A stretch of DNA of 64,000 nucleotides, from NCBI RefSeq assembly GCF_020171925.1, contig NZ_JAIVAR010000002.1, forward strand, positions 310,001 through 374,000. The letters are read 5' to 3'. Under the pieces are notes generated by a model. That model made no database searches, was not told where the DNA came from, and saw only the letters and a program-made list of their open reading frames with translations. Position numbers and translations under genes: made by a program. Numbering within the stretch: position 1 is the first letter of the stretch; each line of letters opens with the position of its first letter. The stretch comes from Rossellomorea aquimaris (lineage in GTDB: Bacteria; Bacillota; Bacilli; Bacillales; Bacillaceae_B). Shown in pieces: positions 8,670 to 17,270 of this stretch.

Positions 8670-9812
8670 ATGTCACTGAAAAAAATTAACACAAAAATGC
8701 TGGATTCAATCCTTGAGAAAATGGTGGATACGGTCGACCAATCAAAGGACGAAATCTTCCAGATTGGTGAACAATGCCGAAATGATTATGAAGAACTGAC
8801 AACAGAATTGGCTGAAGTAAAAGAAATGGTCATCAAGGTCATTGATGAAGGGGATGAATTGACCCGAAAATCAAGGCATGCCCGACTCAGGCTTTCAGAA
8901 GTGAGCAAGCATTTCCAGACTTACTCTGAGTCCCAGGTGAGGGAAGCCTATGAAGTGGCCCATGACCTGCAAGTGAAGATTTCGATCAACCGACAGCTTG
9001 AAAAGCAGCTGCGCGACCGCCGCGATGAACTTCAACGACGCCTGCAGACTTTAGGCGACACGATTGAACGCGCCGAGCATCTATGTACACAGATTTCCGT
9101 TGTGCTCAATTACCTCACAAGTGACCTGAGACAAGTGAATGAAGCACTTGAGGATGCCAAGCAGAGGCAGGATTTCGGCCTACGCATCATTGAGGCACAG
9201 GAAGACGAGCGAAAGCGGCTATCTCGTGAAATCCATGATGGACCTGCACAAATGATGGCGAACGTCCTCATGAGATCCGATTTGATCGACCGTGTGTACA
9301 GGGAGAAGGGATCCGAAGAAGCGATCAAGGAGATCAGAGACCTTAAGAAGATGGTCCGATCCGCGCTTTACGAGGTCCGCCGCATCATCTATGATCTGAG
9401 ACCTATGGCGCTTGATGACCTTGGTTTGATTCCGACCCTCAGAAAATACTTAAGTACGATCGAAGAATATAACCAAGGGACTAGCATTCAATTTGTGAAC
9501 ATCGGCCTAGACATCAGGCTTCCGTCAAAATATGAAGTCGCTCTGTTCCGGATGGTCCAGGAATGCGTCCAGAATGCATTGAAGCATGCCGAGGCATCGC
9601 ATATTCAAGTAAAAGTAGAAGTAAAGAAAGACAAAATATTAGTTGTCGTCAAAGACAACGGCAAAGGATTCGATGTAGAAACACAGAAGAACGGATCCTT
9701 TGGCATCATGGGGATGAAAGAGCGTGTCGACCTTCTCGAAGGAGACATCACGATTGACTCAAAAATAGGGGCAGGGACCATCGTTATCATCGGGGTTCCC
9801 CTCAATAAGTAA
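8670..9812 (+). CDS. degS: Cytoplasmic sensor histidine kinase DegS
   Basis: DegS phosphorylates DegU and controls degradative enzymes, motility, competence and biofilm genes. The 380-residue protein lacks membrane helices. Residues ~1-160 form the DegS coiled-coil sensor domain, then a HisKA_3 domain with RKRLSREIHDGPAQ (phosphorylated His189, the same number as in B. subtilis), then a HATPase with NALKHAEASH and DNGKGFD. A GTG at 8646 is in frame, but AAAGAGGG just before the ATG at 8670 and homology (KMLDSILEKM near the N-terminus) favour 8670. degU follows 33 bases later, so they are cotranscribed. Confidence 0.96.
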   Translation: MSLKKINTKMLDSILEKMVDTVDQSKDEIFQIGEQCRNDYEELTTELAEVKEMVIKVIDEGDELTRKSRHARLRLSEVSKHFQTYSESQVREAYEVAHDLQVKISINRQLEKQLRDRRDELQRRLQTLGDTIERAEHLCTQISVVLNYLTSDLRQVNEALEDAKQRQDFGLRIIEAQEDERKRLSREIHDGPAQMMANVLMRSDLIDRVYREKGSEEAIKEIRDLKKMVRSALYEVRRIIYDLRPMALDDLGLIPTLRKYLSTIEEYNQGTSIQFVNIGLDIRLPSKYEVALFRMVQECVQNALKHAEASHIQVKVEVKKDKILVVVKDNGKGFDVETQKNGSFGIMGMKERVDLLEGDITIDSKIGAGTIVIIGVPLNK

Positions 9813-9845
9813 ATCTTTTTTCGAAGGATTAGGGAGGCGAATGAC

Positions 9846-10523
9846 ATGGCAACAAACATTGTTATCATTGACGATCACCAGTTATTCAGAGAAGGAGTAA
9901 AACGCATACTTGAATTTGAACCTTCTTTCAACGTAGTAGCAGAAGGGGACGACGGCTCTGAAGCCATCACCCTGGTGGAAAGCCATGAGCCGGACGTCGT
10001 GCTGATGGATATCAATATGCCGGAAACGAACGGAGTGGAAGCCACTCGCGAGTTGATGGACAAGTATCCGGATACAAAGGTCATCATCCTATCCATCCAT
10101 GATGACGAGAACTACGTGAACCACGCACTAAAGACAGGTGCTCTTGGATACTTATTGAAAGAAATGGATTCAGAAGCATTGGTCGATGCAGTCAAAGTGG
10201 TTGCTGAAGGCGGATCTTATGTTCATCCGAAAGTGACACACAATCTCGTCGCAGAGTACAAGCGATTGGCTAACGCGCAAGGTACCGGTGGATTCCAACA
10301 ATCCGAAGTTCGCCGCCCGCTGCACCTGCTGACTCGCCGCGAGTGTGAAGTCCTGCAGATGCTAGCTGACGGTAAGAGCAACCGAGGCATCGGTGAAGCA
10401 CTGTATATCAGTGAAAAAACGGTTAAAAACCATGTGAGTAACATTCTTCAGAAGATGAATGTGAATGACCGAACGCAAGCCGTTGTGACAGCGATTAAGA
10501 ATGGCTGGGTCGAGGTGCGATAA
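9846..10523 (+). CDS. degU: Response regulator DegU
   Basis: A 225-residue NarL/FixJ-type transcription regulator. The receiver domain has the acidic pair DD at 9-10, phospho-acceptor Asp55 in [12 protein letters not shown], and Lys in [10 protein letters not shown]. The C-terminal LuxR-type HTH starts at about 160 (LTRREC) with [19 protein letters not shown]. It is partner to DegS just upstream. The ribosome site is AGGGAGGCGA. In B. subtilis, fakBA/yviA and comF genes follow; here instead there is a terminator, then a palindrome array and the trehalose locus, so synteny breaks after degU. Confidence 0.96.
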   Translation: MATNIVIIDDHQLFREGVKRILEFEPSFNVVAEGDDGSEAITLVESHEPDVVLMDINMPETNGVEATRELMDKYPDTKVIILSIHDDENYVNHALKTGALGYLLKEMDSEALVDAVKVVAEGGSYVHPKVTHNLVAEYKRLANAQGTGGFQQSEVRRPLHLLTRRECEVLQMLADGKSNRGIGEALYISEKTVKNHVSNILQKMNVNDRTQAVVTAIKNGWVEVR

Positions 10524-10560
10524 ATAGAGTTAGAGGTAGAGTAATTTGTTGTTAGGAGAG

Positions 10561-10588
10561 CAGCCCTTTTAGGAAGGGCTGTTTTTTT
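10561..10588 (+). terminator. degSU terminator
   Basis: CAGCCCTT, loop TTAGG, AAGGGCTG, then seven T. Confidence 0.85.
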
Positions 10589-10635
10589 GTGTTTTTGGGA
10601 GTTGGAGGGTAGTTTAAAGAGGGTGGCTGGTTGGT

Positions 10636-10800
10636 TGGTGCCAGGCTTAGATTGGGGTGTTTGAGCCAGGCTCGGAATGTGCAATCTGAGCCTGGCTCAA
10701 AAGAGAGCATATGAGCCAGGCTCAATTTGTGGGCGGGTGTAGCCTTTGGATGATTGGTGGGTGGGTGCCAGGCACAATAAGCTTAAACTGTGCCTGGCAT
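10636..10800 (+). repeat. Array of GCCAGGC palindromes
   Basis: Five or six copies of a short palindrome in 165 bases: TTGAGCCAGGCTC (10661), TGAGCCTGGCTCA (10687), ATGAGCCAGGCTCA (10711) and the pair TGCCAGGCACA / TGTGCCTGGCA (10766-10799), which folds into a hairpin. It resembles REP-type elements and lies between the convergent ends of degU and treR. It shares a CAGG core with the GGGACAGGTACC family elsewhere in the window. Confidence 0.7.
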
Positions 10801-10867
10801 CGCGTCGCCTCCCCAACCCCAAATCCCACAAAAAAATCCCACCCCCCATAACAGGAAGTGGAATCCC

Positions 10868-11590
10868 CTAATGCTTCCTCCGCGCAAAATCCACAAACCG
10901 GAACTTATCCAGCCTGTGCCTCGACTCCGTATACTCGAACAATGTCGCATCCTTCAAATGAACATAATTCTTCACAACGACGACATGGTCATAGCCCTCA
11001 AGGTCAAGATATTCGCGGTCTTCATCCGTACATTCCTCGACTACGATTTCCTTCTTGGCAAAATCGATCGGCAGCTCAAGTTCCTGTTCCAAATACTCAT
11101 AGATCGAGTTCTCACAAATGTCCTTAGTAAGGAGGGGAACCTCTGACCTCAGAAAATAGGACTTGTCCAGAATGATCTTCTCTCCCTGAATTTTACGGGA
11201 GCGGATGACGTTCCAGATCTCGGAGTCGCCTGACACTTCAAATATGGAGGAGAGGGTGTCTCCTGCCGTTCTTAGACCGAACTCATGGACGGTGGTCACG
11301 ATCTCGTCCCGTCCCATGGAAGACTGAAGTTCCTTGAAGCTGACCAGTCCTGATACAGGGAAGTTCATCCGCGATACGTCGAGAACGAGCGAACCTTTGC
11401 CTCGAAGCTTCTGGATCAGGCCTTTTTGAGCGAGAAGTGTAAGCGCTTTCCGAATGGTTTCACGAGAAGTCTCATACATAACGGACAGTTCATTCTCGGA
11501 TGGGAGGATGGTATTTGTTTTGTATGTACCATTTTGGATCTTTTCCGATAGGTCTTCAAAGATTTGTTTGTATTTATTGCTTTTTGTCAT
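10868..11590 (-). CDS. treR: Trehalose operon repressor
   Basis: A 240-residue GntR-family (HutC/UTRA subfamily) repressor that binds tre operators and is released by trehalose-6-phosphate. The winged HTH is at ~1-72 (LPSENELS, SRETIRKAL, IQKLRGKGS) and the UTRA effector domain follows, ending YTESRHRLDKFRFVDFAR, nearly identical to B. subtilis TreR. A start four codons upstream (11602) lacks a ribosome site; ATG 11590 has GGTGAT. It is in the same direction as treP and treA but separated from treA by 1.3 kb holding two other genes. Three matching operators are present before treA and treP. Confidence 0.94.
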   Translation of the reverse strand: MTKSNKYKQIFEDLSEKIQNGTYKTNTILPSENELSVMYETSRETIRKALTLLAQKGLIQKLRGKGSLVLDVSRMNFPVSGLVSFKELQSSMGRDEIVTTVHEFGLRTAGDTLSSIFEVSGDSEIWNVIRSRKIQGEKIILDKSYFLRSEVPLLTKDICENSIYEYLEQELELPIDFAKKEIVVEECTDEDREYLDLEGYDHVVVVKNYVHLKDATLFEYTESRHRLDKFRFVDFARRKH

Positions 11591-11708
11591 TATGATCACC
11601 ATCTATTATTTTACCATAATGCTGTATGGAAATCAGATTGAACTTGAGTGTTGCGAATATTTTCAATAGAATGGAGATAGCGCAAATTTTAGAAAAGGGT
11701 GAAGAGTA

Positions 11709-12317
11709 TTGTCGACACAACATTGGAAGAAAATCATGATTGGAATCGGAATGAGCACGCTGCTGTTGGGTGCCTGTGGTGGAGAAGAAGCAAAGGAAGA
11801 GAAGAAAGATACGGAAGAAGTCAATACGGATGAGGAGTTAAAGAATGATCCGGCTACCGATGAAGCGGCGTCCCTTACGCAAATGACGGAAATTGTCGAG
11901 GATGCGGGTGCATTGAAAGAAGCGGAAAACATTCCTGCCGAGGAGAAGACGGCTATTACTGACGCCTTTAACCAATATATCGATGCGTTCAACGCAGAGG
12001 ATTTCGAGTCTTATATGAGTGTGATTTCCAAAACGCCTGTGAATTTCAAGTATGCAGACGAAGAGCGTTATGTGAAGCAGATCTTTGATTCAGTGGATTC
12101 GAAGCGTTCGGTTGAAAATGTGAAGATTATTAACTATGCAGGGAAGAAAGCGGATGTGTACGCTGAAATCCAAGCAACGACAAAGGATCCGAACAGTGAG
12201 AAGGAAGTGACTCGCTCAGGGAAGCAAGTGACCGTCTTCCACAAGAAGGATGATGGCTGGAAAGTGGCGGCGATTTTCTTCTTGGCGAGCAAAGAGGATC
12301 AAGAAAATAACGAATAA
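11709..12317 (+). CDS. Lipoprotein with NTF2/SnoaL-like domain
   Basis: A 202-residue exported lipoprotein. It starts with TTG at 11709 (AAAGGGTGA six bases upstream), has a signal peptide and a lipobox LLLGAC with the lipidated Cys at residue 23. Then follows a charged linker rich in E, K and D (25-60). The C-terminal ~125 residues (AITDAFNQYIDAFNAEDFESYM... DGWKVAAIFF) have the look of a cystatin/NTF2-like fold often used for ligand binding in Bacillus lipoproteins. Function is unknown. It is convergent with the spo0E-like gene and shares a terminator with it, and it interrupts the tre locus. Confidence 0.75.
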   Translation: MSTQHWKKIMIGIGMSTLLLGACGGEEAKEEKKDTEEVNTDEELKNDPATDEAASLTQMTEIVEDAGALKEAENIPAEEKTAITDAFNQYIDAFNAEDFESYMSVISKTPVNFKYADEERYVKQIFDSVDSKRSVENVKIINYAGKKADVYAEIQATTKDPNSEKEVTRSGKQVTVFHKKDDGWKVAAIFFLASKEDQENNE

Positions 12318-12353
12318 AAAAATGGACTGCGATGGTGATCGCAGTCCATTTTT
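12318..12353. terminator. Bidirectional terminator
   Basis: A 16-base perfect stem (AAAAATGGACTGCGAT / ATCGCAGTCCATTTTT) with loop GGTG. It has T runs on both strands and serves both convergent genes. Confidence 0.9.
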
Positions 12354-12355
12354 CA

Positions 12356-12529
12356 TTATGTATATGTATCTTTGGTTTCCCGATAGAGGTTGAACAGTTC
12401 ATCAAGTTCCTTACTGAGCTTGAGTGTGTCAGGATGGGTGAAGCCATTGACAAGAGCGAAGGATTGTAGTTCTGAACGCTTTTTTTCCATTTCGTAAAGC
12501 AGGTTCTGCAGTTGATTCGTAGGTGACAT
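12356..12529 (-). CDS. Spo0E-like aspartyl-phosphate phosphatase
   Basis: A 57-residue protein of the Spo0E family, which dephosphorylates Spo0A~P and so delays sporulation. It forms two helices: the first with LQNLLYEMEKKRSEL, the second carrying the family signature S-K-E-L-D-E-L (residues 39-45, catalytic-site Ser-x-x-Leu-Asp). Length is typical of the short members. The ribosome site AGGAGGAGGG is excellent. The promoter region has a Spo0A box. Identification rests on the signature and size. Confidence 0.8.
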   Translation of the reverse strand: MSPTNQLQNLLYEMEKKRSELQSFALVNGFTHPDTLKLSKELDELFNLYRETKDTYT

Positions 12530-12558
12530 GGAATCCCTCCTCCTGATGTTGTGTCTAT

Positions 12559-12590
12559 ATTATGACATATTTCTCGGGAAATGTGTCGAA
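12559..12590 (-). promoter_or_regulatory. Promoter with Spo0A box for the spo0E-like gene
   Basis: On the minus strand, CATAAT (12559-12564) is a -10. A perfect Spo0A box, TGTCGAA (12584-12590, reading TTCGACA on the coding strand), overlaps the -35 position. This layout is known from Spo0A-controlled SigA promoters. The rest of the gap to treA (12591-12872) shows nothing further. Confidence 0.5.
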
Positions 12591-12872
12591 ATTTCCGGTA
12601 TTTTCTTTACAGTTTTTTGTAAGAGGTTGTTTCTTGTTAAAAATGAACCTGTTAATTAGACGATGGTGTGTTGATAAAAGTTTTGTAGGTGAACAAATAT
12701 TGATCGGATAAGTTCAATCAAGTTTTGATGAAAAATATTTGATAGATCCACAGTGGTAAGCCATTAGTCTTAAAAGCAGAAAGAATGCAATCCGGGAGTT
12801 TAATAATAGCTGAAAGTATCTTACATGGAGTTTAATGGTTGTGAGTCTTCACTTATTCACTAGTTGACTTCA

Positions 12873-12900
12873 CAAAAAAAGCACCTGCAAAATTGCAGGT
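12873..12900 (-). terminator. treA terminator
   Basis: ACCTGCAA pairs with TTGCAGGT and is followed on the minus strand by GC and seven T. Confidence 0.8.
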
Positions 12901-12910
12901 ACCCTTCAAT

Positions 12911-14596
12911 TTATTTAGTGAAACGGAAAACCACAGATTCGTAAGGACGAAGCATGATGTTATGATATTGGTTTGCTGGATCATCGTAATTCGATAGAAG
13001 GACCTCACTAGACCACCCGTCAATATCCATGTCAGACGGGAGGGTAAACTCTGTTACTTTTCCATAGAAGTTATTGACCACGAGGAGTTTCTCCCCATCT
13101 CCATTTCTCACATAGGCAAAAATGTCTGGGTGATCGTCGAGGATCAGTTTGTAATCGCCGTCTACGATGATGCTGTACTCTTTTCGTAGCTGGTTCAGCT
13201 TCTGATAGTGATAGAATACAGAGTTCTCGTCTTCGAGCGCATTTTCTACATTGATTTCCTTATGGTTCTTCGCAACCGGGATCCAAGGTGTCCCTGAAGT
13301 GAAGCCGCTGTTTTCTTCTGAATTCCACTGAACAGGGGTTCTGGAGTTATCGCGTGACTTGTGTCGTAGGATTTCTAGAATCTCTTCCTCGGATTTGCCT
13401 TCTTCTTTCAACATATTAAAGATATTGATCGACTCAACGTCACGGTATTCATCGATGCTGGTGAATTTCGGGTTGGTCATTCCGATTTCTTCACCTTGGT
13501 AGATATACGGTGTACCTTGCATCATATGAATCGTTGTGGCGAGCATTTTCGCAGATTCAGTGCGGTATTCGCCATCGTTGCCGTATCGGGACACGATACG
13601 CGGCTGATCGTGGTTGCACCAGAAGAGGGCATTCCAGCCGCCGCCTTTGTGCATTTCACGCTGCCAGGTCGAAAGGATGTCTTTCAGCTTCTGAAAATCA
13701 AAGTCTGCAACCGACCATTTCTCCCCGTTAGGATAATCCACTTTTAAGTGGTGGAAGTTGAACGTCATGCTGAGCTCGTTACGGTCAGGATTTGAATACT
13801 TGATGCAGTTGTCGATCGTTGTGGAAGACATCTCACCGACAGTCATGATGTCATAATGAGAGAAGACTTCCTTATTCATTTCCTGCATATAGTCGTGGAC
13901 TTTCGGACCGTCAGTATAAAACTTACGACCGTCCCCTGGAGCCACTGATCCGTCATCGTCCGGGAAATCCTGATCCTTCGAGATGAGGTTGATGACATCA
14001 AGACGGAAGCCGTCGACGCCTTTTTTCAGCCAGAAATGCATCATGTCATAAAGCTTTCTTCGTACCTCGTCGTTTTCCCAGTTCAGATCAGCCTGTGTGA
14101 CGTCGAATAGATGAAGATAGTACTGGCCGGTTTCTTCATCATATTGCCATGCGTTTCCGCCGAATTTCGATTGCCAGTTTGTCGGCTCGGAACCGTCCGG
14201 CTTGCCGTCCTTCCAGATGTAGAAGTCACGATAGTCGTTGTCTTTTGATTTTCGTGATTCGATGAACCACTGGTTTTCGGTCGATGTATGGTTGATGACG
14301 ATGTCCATGATGATTTTGATGCCGCGCTTGTGTGCTTCTTGGAGCAGTTCGTCAAAGTCTTCCATCGTGCCGTATTCGTTATGGATGTTGAAGTAGTCGC
14401 TGATGTCGTAGCCGTTATCGCGCTGAGGCGATTTGTAGATCGGGGTTAGCCAGACGACGTCGATGCCTAGTTTTTTTAGATAGTCGAGTTTTTGTGTGAT
14501 GCCTTTGATGTCGCCGACGCCGTTACCGGTCGTGTCGTTGAAGCTTATTGGGTAGATTTGATAGACGACTGATTTTTTCCACCATGGTTGATTCAT
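12911..14596 (-). CDS. treA: Phospho-alpha(1,1)-glucosidase (trehalose-6-phosphate hydrolase)
   Basis: Splits imported trehalose-6-phosphate to glucose and glucose-6-phosphate in the cytoplasm. The 561-residue GH13 enzyme has VVYQIYPISFND at the N-terminus, DIVINHTS (about 100), the nucleophile motif DGFRLDVINLI (about 195-205), the acid/base motif TVGEMSS (about 252) and NHDQPR (about 325). C-terminal beta domain ends with VVFRFTK. Length equals B. subtilis TreA. The gene has its own TreR-operator promoter (15029-15057) and a ~425-base leader that contains a mosaic repeat. Confidence 0.95.
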   Translation of the reverse strand: MNQPWWKKSVVYQIYPISFNDTTGNGVGDIKGITQKLDYLKKLGIDVVWLTPIYKSPQRDNGYDISDYFNIHNEYGTMEDFDELLQEAHKRGIKIIMDIVINHTSTENQWFIESRKSKDNDYRDFYIWKDGKPDGSEPTNWQSKFGGNAWQYDEETGQYYLHLFDVTQADLNWENDEVRRKLYDMMHFWLKKGVDGFRLDVINLISKDQDFPDDDGSVAPGDGRKFYTDGPKVHDYMQEMNKEVFSHYDIMTVGEMSSTTIDNCIKYSNPDRNELSMTFNFHHLKVDYPNGEKWSVADFDFQKLKDILSTWQREMHKGGGWNALFWCNHDQPRIVSRYGNDGEYRTESAKMLATTIHMMQGTPYIYQGEEIGMTNPKFTSIDEYRDVESINIFNMLKEEGKSEEEILEILRHKSRDNSRTPVQWNSEENSGFTSGTPWIPVAKNHKEINVENALEDENSVFYHYQKLNQLRKEYSIIVDGDYKLILDDHPDIFAYVRNGDGEKLLVVNNFYGKVTEFTLPSDMDIDGWSSEVLLSNYDDPANQYHNIMLRPYESVVFRFTK

Positions 14597-14650
14597 TTAT
14601 AAAACACCTTTCTGTTGTGTATTAAGTCTTTTGAATGACGCTTTTGGTTT

Positions 14651-14864
14651 CCGTGGAAGACTTCGCTTTCCGCGGGCGGGCGGTGAGCCTCGCTAGTTTT
14701 GAACGAGGAATTGTCCAGCTCCAGGGCTTAGAGGCACATGTCATAAGCCAAACCGACCAAGAAGGCAAAGAACGCCTTCCAGGCCGATTCGTCTTATGCC
14801 ACACGCCTCTCTTCAAAGCCCTTCCGCTTTTCTGTTAGGAGTCTTCGTCTTCCACTCCAATCAA
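14651..14864 (-). repeat. Mosaic intergenic repeat, copy A, in the treA leader
   Basis: The ends (CCGTGGAAGACTTCGC... and ...GTCTTCCACTCCAATC) are reversed outer parts of the GATTGGAG repeat. The centre is replaced by another Bacillus repeat that begins TTGTCCAGCTCCAGG and ends CCTTCCGCTTTTC. From 14702 on it is identical with copy B (16681-16898) for about 155 bases. The same orientation makes a direct repeat 2.03 kb apart with treP between. Confidence 0.9.
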
Positions 14865-15028
14865 AAGCTAGAACAGTTATTAATGAAGAGTTTATAGGAT
14901 TAATGAGAAGTAACATTCTTCTTATAAGATGTCGTCCTCACACTAATGTTTTGATTTAAAAAGTAAAAAGAGAGCGGAAGACCTGCAATGAAATCTATTC
15001 ATCCATGCTGATCAACCTCGCCCCCTTA

Positions 15029-15057
15029 TTTTAACTTGTATATACATGTTGGTCTAC
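15029..15057 (-). promoter_or_regulatory. treA promoter with TreR operator in the spacer
   Basis: On the minus strand: -35 TAGACC (15052-15057), 17-base spacer, -10 TAAAAT (15029-15034). The spacer holds CATGTATATACAAG (15036-15049), matching the TreR operator TTGTATATACAA. Same design as the treP promoter. Confidence 0.7.
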
Positions 15058-15092
15058 TATCTTCTCTGTTTGAAGGTACGTACCTTTGGAAT

Positions 15093-16508
15093 TTATACTG
15101 GCTTATTTTTACTAAATTTAGACCAGATCAATGTTAGTACGAATGGTACGACGAATGCGATTAGCATGCCGAATGCGAATGGTACCCAGTATTCCGATTT
15201 GATGGAAAGGATACCTGGAAGACCGCCGACACCGATGGAGAAGGCTTTGGTCTTGGTCATGGCGAGTAGCACACCGCCGATGGCCGATCCGATCAGTGCA
15301 GAGATGAACGGATATTTATATCTCAGGTTGACCCCGAACATAGCTGGTTCCGTGATGCCAAGGTATGCGGAAAGCGCCGAAGTACCGGCCAAACCACGAA
15401 GTTTTTCGTTTTCTTTCTTCGCTACGAAAATCATGGTAAGTGCCGCTGAACCTTGTGCAATGTTGGACAGTGCAAGGATTGGCCATAGGAATGTGCCGCC
15501 TGCATTCGATACTAATTGAAGATCGACTGCTAGGAATGTATGGTGCATTCCCGTGATGACCATAACGGCGTATAGACCACCGTATAGTAAACCACCCAAC
15601 CAGGAAACGTGGTCGAATACCCAGATGACGCCGTCTGTCAGCATGTTACCGATAAAGAATGTGACAGGACCAATTACAATGAATGAAGCAAAGCCTGTGA
15701 TCAGAAGGGCAACCGGTGCCACCACTAATAGCTTGATTGAATCATGTACCCTTTTATCCAGGAACTGTTCGATTTTCGCCAATAACAATGAAGCGAATAA
15801 GATTGGAAGGACCTGACCTTGATACCCGATCTTGTCCACTTCCAGACCGAAGAGGTTCCAAGTCGGAACTTTTTCAGCACTTCCGTATGACCAAGCGTTG
15901 AGTAAGTCCGGATGTACAAGCATAAGACCTAATACGATACCGAGTAATGGACTTCCTCCGAATCGCTTGACCGCCGACCAACCAATCAATCCTGGCAGAA
16001 AGACGAAGGCGGTATTGGCAATCAAGTTAATGATGCTTGTCAGGTCTGCCCATTGCGGATGAACATCGATGAATGACTTTTCATCGTAAAAGATTCCTGG
16101 GCCAGTCAGGATGTTATTCAGACCCATCAATAAACCGGCTGTCACGATTGCCGGCAGGATCGGGATGAAAATATCAGCCAGTGTCTTGATTGCCCGTTGT
16201 AGGGGATTCAAGTTCTGGCTGGCAGCATCTTTTACATCCTGTTTGGACGCCTGCTCGATGCCTGTTTCCTCTGCTAGTATTTGATACGCTTTATTAACAA
16301 GACCTTGTCCGATGACAACCTGGAATTGACCGTTGGAGGAGAAAGACCCTTTAACGATGTCAATTGCTTCTAGTCGTTCCTTATCTACTTTTTTCTCATC
16401 TTTTAATACCAACCGAAGTCGTGTTACACAGTGAGTGGCTGTCTGGATGTTATCCTCGCCGCCGATCGCAGCAATGATTTCGCGTACGGATTCTTTGGTT
16501 ACGCTCAT
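15093..16508 (-). CDS. treP: PTS trehalose-specific EIIBC component
   Basis: Imports trehalose and phosphorylates it to trehalose-6-phosphate. The 471-residue protein has an N-terminal EIIB domain (about 1-90) with phospho-Cys27 in ATHCVTRLRLVL. The EIIC membrane domain (about 105-465) has the family's GITEPAMFGVNLRYKYP near residue 388. There is no EIIA domain, so it must use a general EIIA-Glc, as in B. subtilis. Strongly matches TreP in size and motifs. It is transcribed from the promoter at 16985-17013 through a ~470-base leader that carries repeat copy B and a cre site. Confidence 0.94.
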   Translation of the reverse strand: MSVTKESVREIIAAIGGEDNIQTATHCVTRLRLVLKDEKKVDKERLEAIDIVKGSFSSNGQFQVVIGQGLVNKAYQILAEETGIEQASKQDVKDAASQNLNPLQRAIKTLADIFIPILPAIVTAGLLMGLNNILTGPGIFYDEKSFIDVHPQWADLTSIINLIANTAFVFLPGLIGWSAVKRFGGSPLLGIVLGLMLVHPDLLNAWSYGSAEKVPTWNLFGLEVDKIGYQGQVLPILFASLLLAKIEQFLDKRVHDSIKLLVVAPVALLITGFASFIVIGPVTFFIGNMLTDGVIWVFDHVSWLGGLLYGGLYAVMVITGMHHTFLAVDLQLVSNAGGTFLWPILALSNIAQGSAALTMIFVAKKENEKLRGLAGTSALSAYLGITEPAMFGVNLRYKYPFISALIGSAIGGVLLAMTKTKAFSIGVGGLPGILSIKSEYWVPFAFGMLIAFVVPFVLTLIWSKFSKNKPV

Positions 16509-16570
16509 GGTATTCCCTCCCTGATTTATCGGATCCTTCGTTGGATCCGTATCATAATCGAAAGCGTTTG

Positions 16571-16584
16571 TGTACCCGCTTTCA
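16571..16584 (-). promoter_or_regulatory. cre-like site in the treP leader
   Basis: TGAAAGCGGGTACA on the minus strand matches the CcpA cre consensus TGWAANCGNTNNCA with one mismatch. It lies ~65 bases before treP and could act as a roadblock for catabolite repression. Confidence 0.45.
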
Positions 16585-16680
16585 TTTCTATTAATGGAAT
16601 TCCCTAGAATAGTTTGTGAGAAACGTGTTTATTTATGCTGAAGTAAAAGTAAAAAAACCTTTGAACGCCGCTTATGATTT

Positions 16681-16898
16681 CCCTGGAAGACTTCGCTTTC
16701 CGCGGGCGGGCGGGCGGTGAGCTTCGCTAGTTTTGAGCGAGGAATTGTCCAGCTCCAGGGCTTAGAGGCACATGTCATAAGCCAAACCGACCAAGAAGGC
16801 AAAGAACGCCTTCCAGGCCGATTCGTCTTATGCCACACGCCTCTCTTCAAAGCCCTTCCGCTTTTCTGTTAGGAGTCTTCGTCTTCCACTCCAATCAA
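16681..16898 (-). repeat. Mosaic intergenic repeat, copy B, in the treP leader
   Basis: Same element as copy A at 14651-14864. It differs by an extra GGGC and three single bases in the first ~60 positions; the remaining ~155 bases are identical. It sits between the treP promoter and the gene. Confidence 0.9.
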
Positions 16899-16961
16899 CG
16901 CTGGAGATACTATTTCCTTAAAACCAGCATATATAAACGCTTAAAATTCTAGGTTTTCTTG

Positions 16962-17034
16962 TTGTATATACAAGGTATACTCCTATTGTATTCATGTATA
17001 TACAAGTTGTCAATGTGTAAGGTTAGCGTTTTCA
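16962..17034 (-). promoter_or_regulatory. treP promoter with two TreR operators and an upstream cre-like site
   Basis: On the minus strand: -35 TTGACA (17008-17013), 17-base spacer, -10 TACAAT (16985-16990). One operator, TTGTATATACAT (16994-17005), fills the spacer. A perfect operator, TTGTATATACAA (16962-16973), lies around +10. TGAAAACGCTAACC (17021-17034) just upstream of the -35 matches cre at 13 of 14 positions. TreR repression and CcpA control are inferred from these matches. Confidence 0.8.
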
Positions 17035-17270
17035 TTTAGTAATTGAAATATCTTGGAAGAGAACATTAAAGAAAGGGGGCTACAATGCTCATTAAGTACG
17101 TTTATCAACTTTGAAATTGGTAATACACCCAACAATTACTAAACACGATAACACCAGGGCTCACAGCCATTTTGTGGGGAATTACCCTATTAGTCCTATT
17201 AAACTATCGTTCTCCTTCTTTCATAATGGTAACGCAAGAAAATTTTACATAAAGAAGGAGAAAGTTCATT

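Noticed and set aside
9563-9868. Overlapping frames inside degS
   Set aside because: They are out-of-frame shadows of the ATPase domain, with no start signals.
10636-10800. CRISPR array
   Set aside because: The repeated GCCAGGC units are short palindromes in both orientations with irregular spacing, and there are no cas genes.
10790-11146. Plus-strand frames opposite treR
   Set aside because: They are antisense to a certain treR gene and have proline/histidine-rich nonsense composition.
16962-17005. TATATACA boxes as GntR operators of the 50-61 kb regulon
   Set aside because: They read TTGTATATACAA, not TTTGGTATACCAAA, and match TreR sites.
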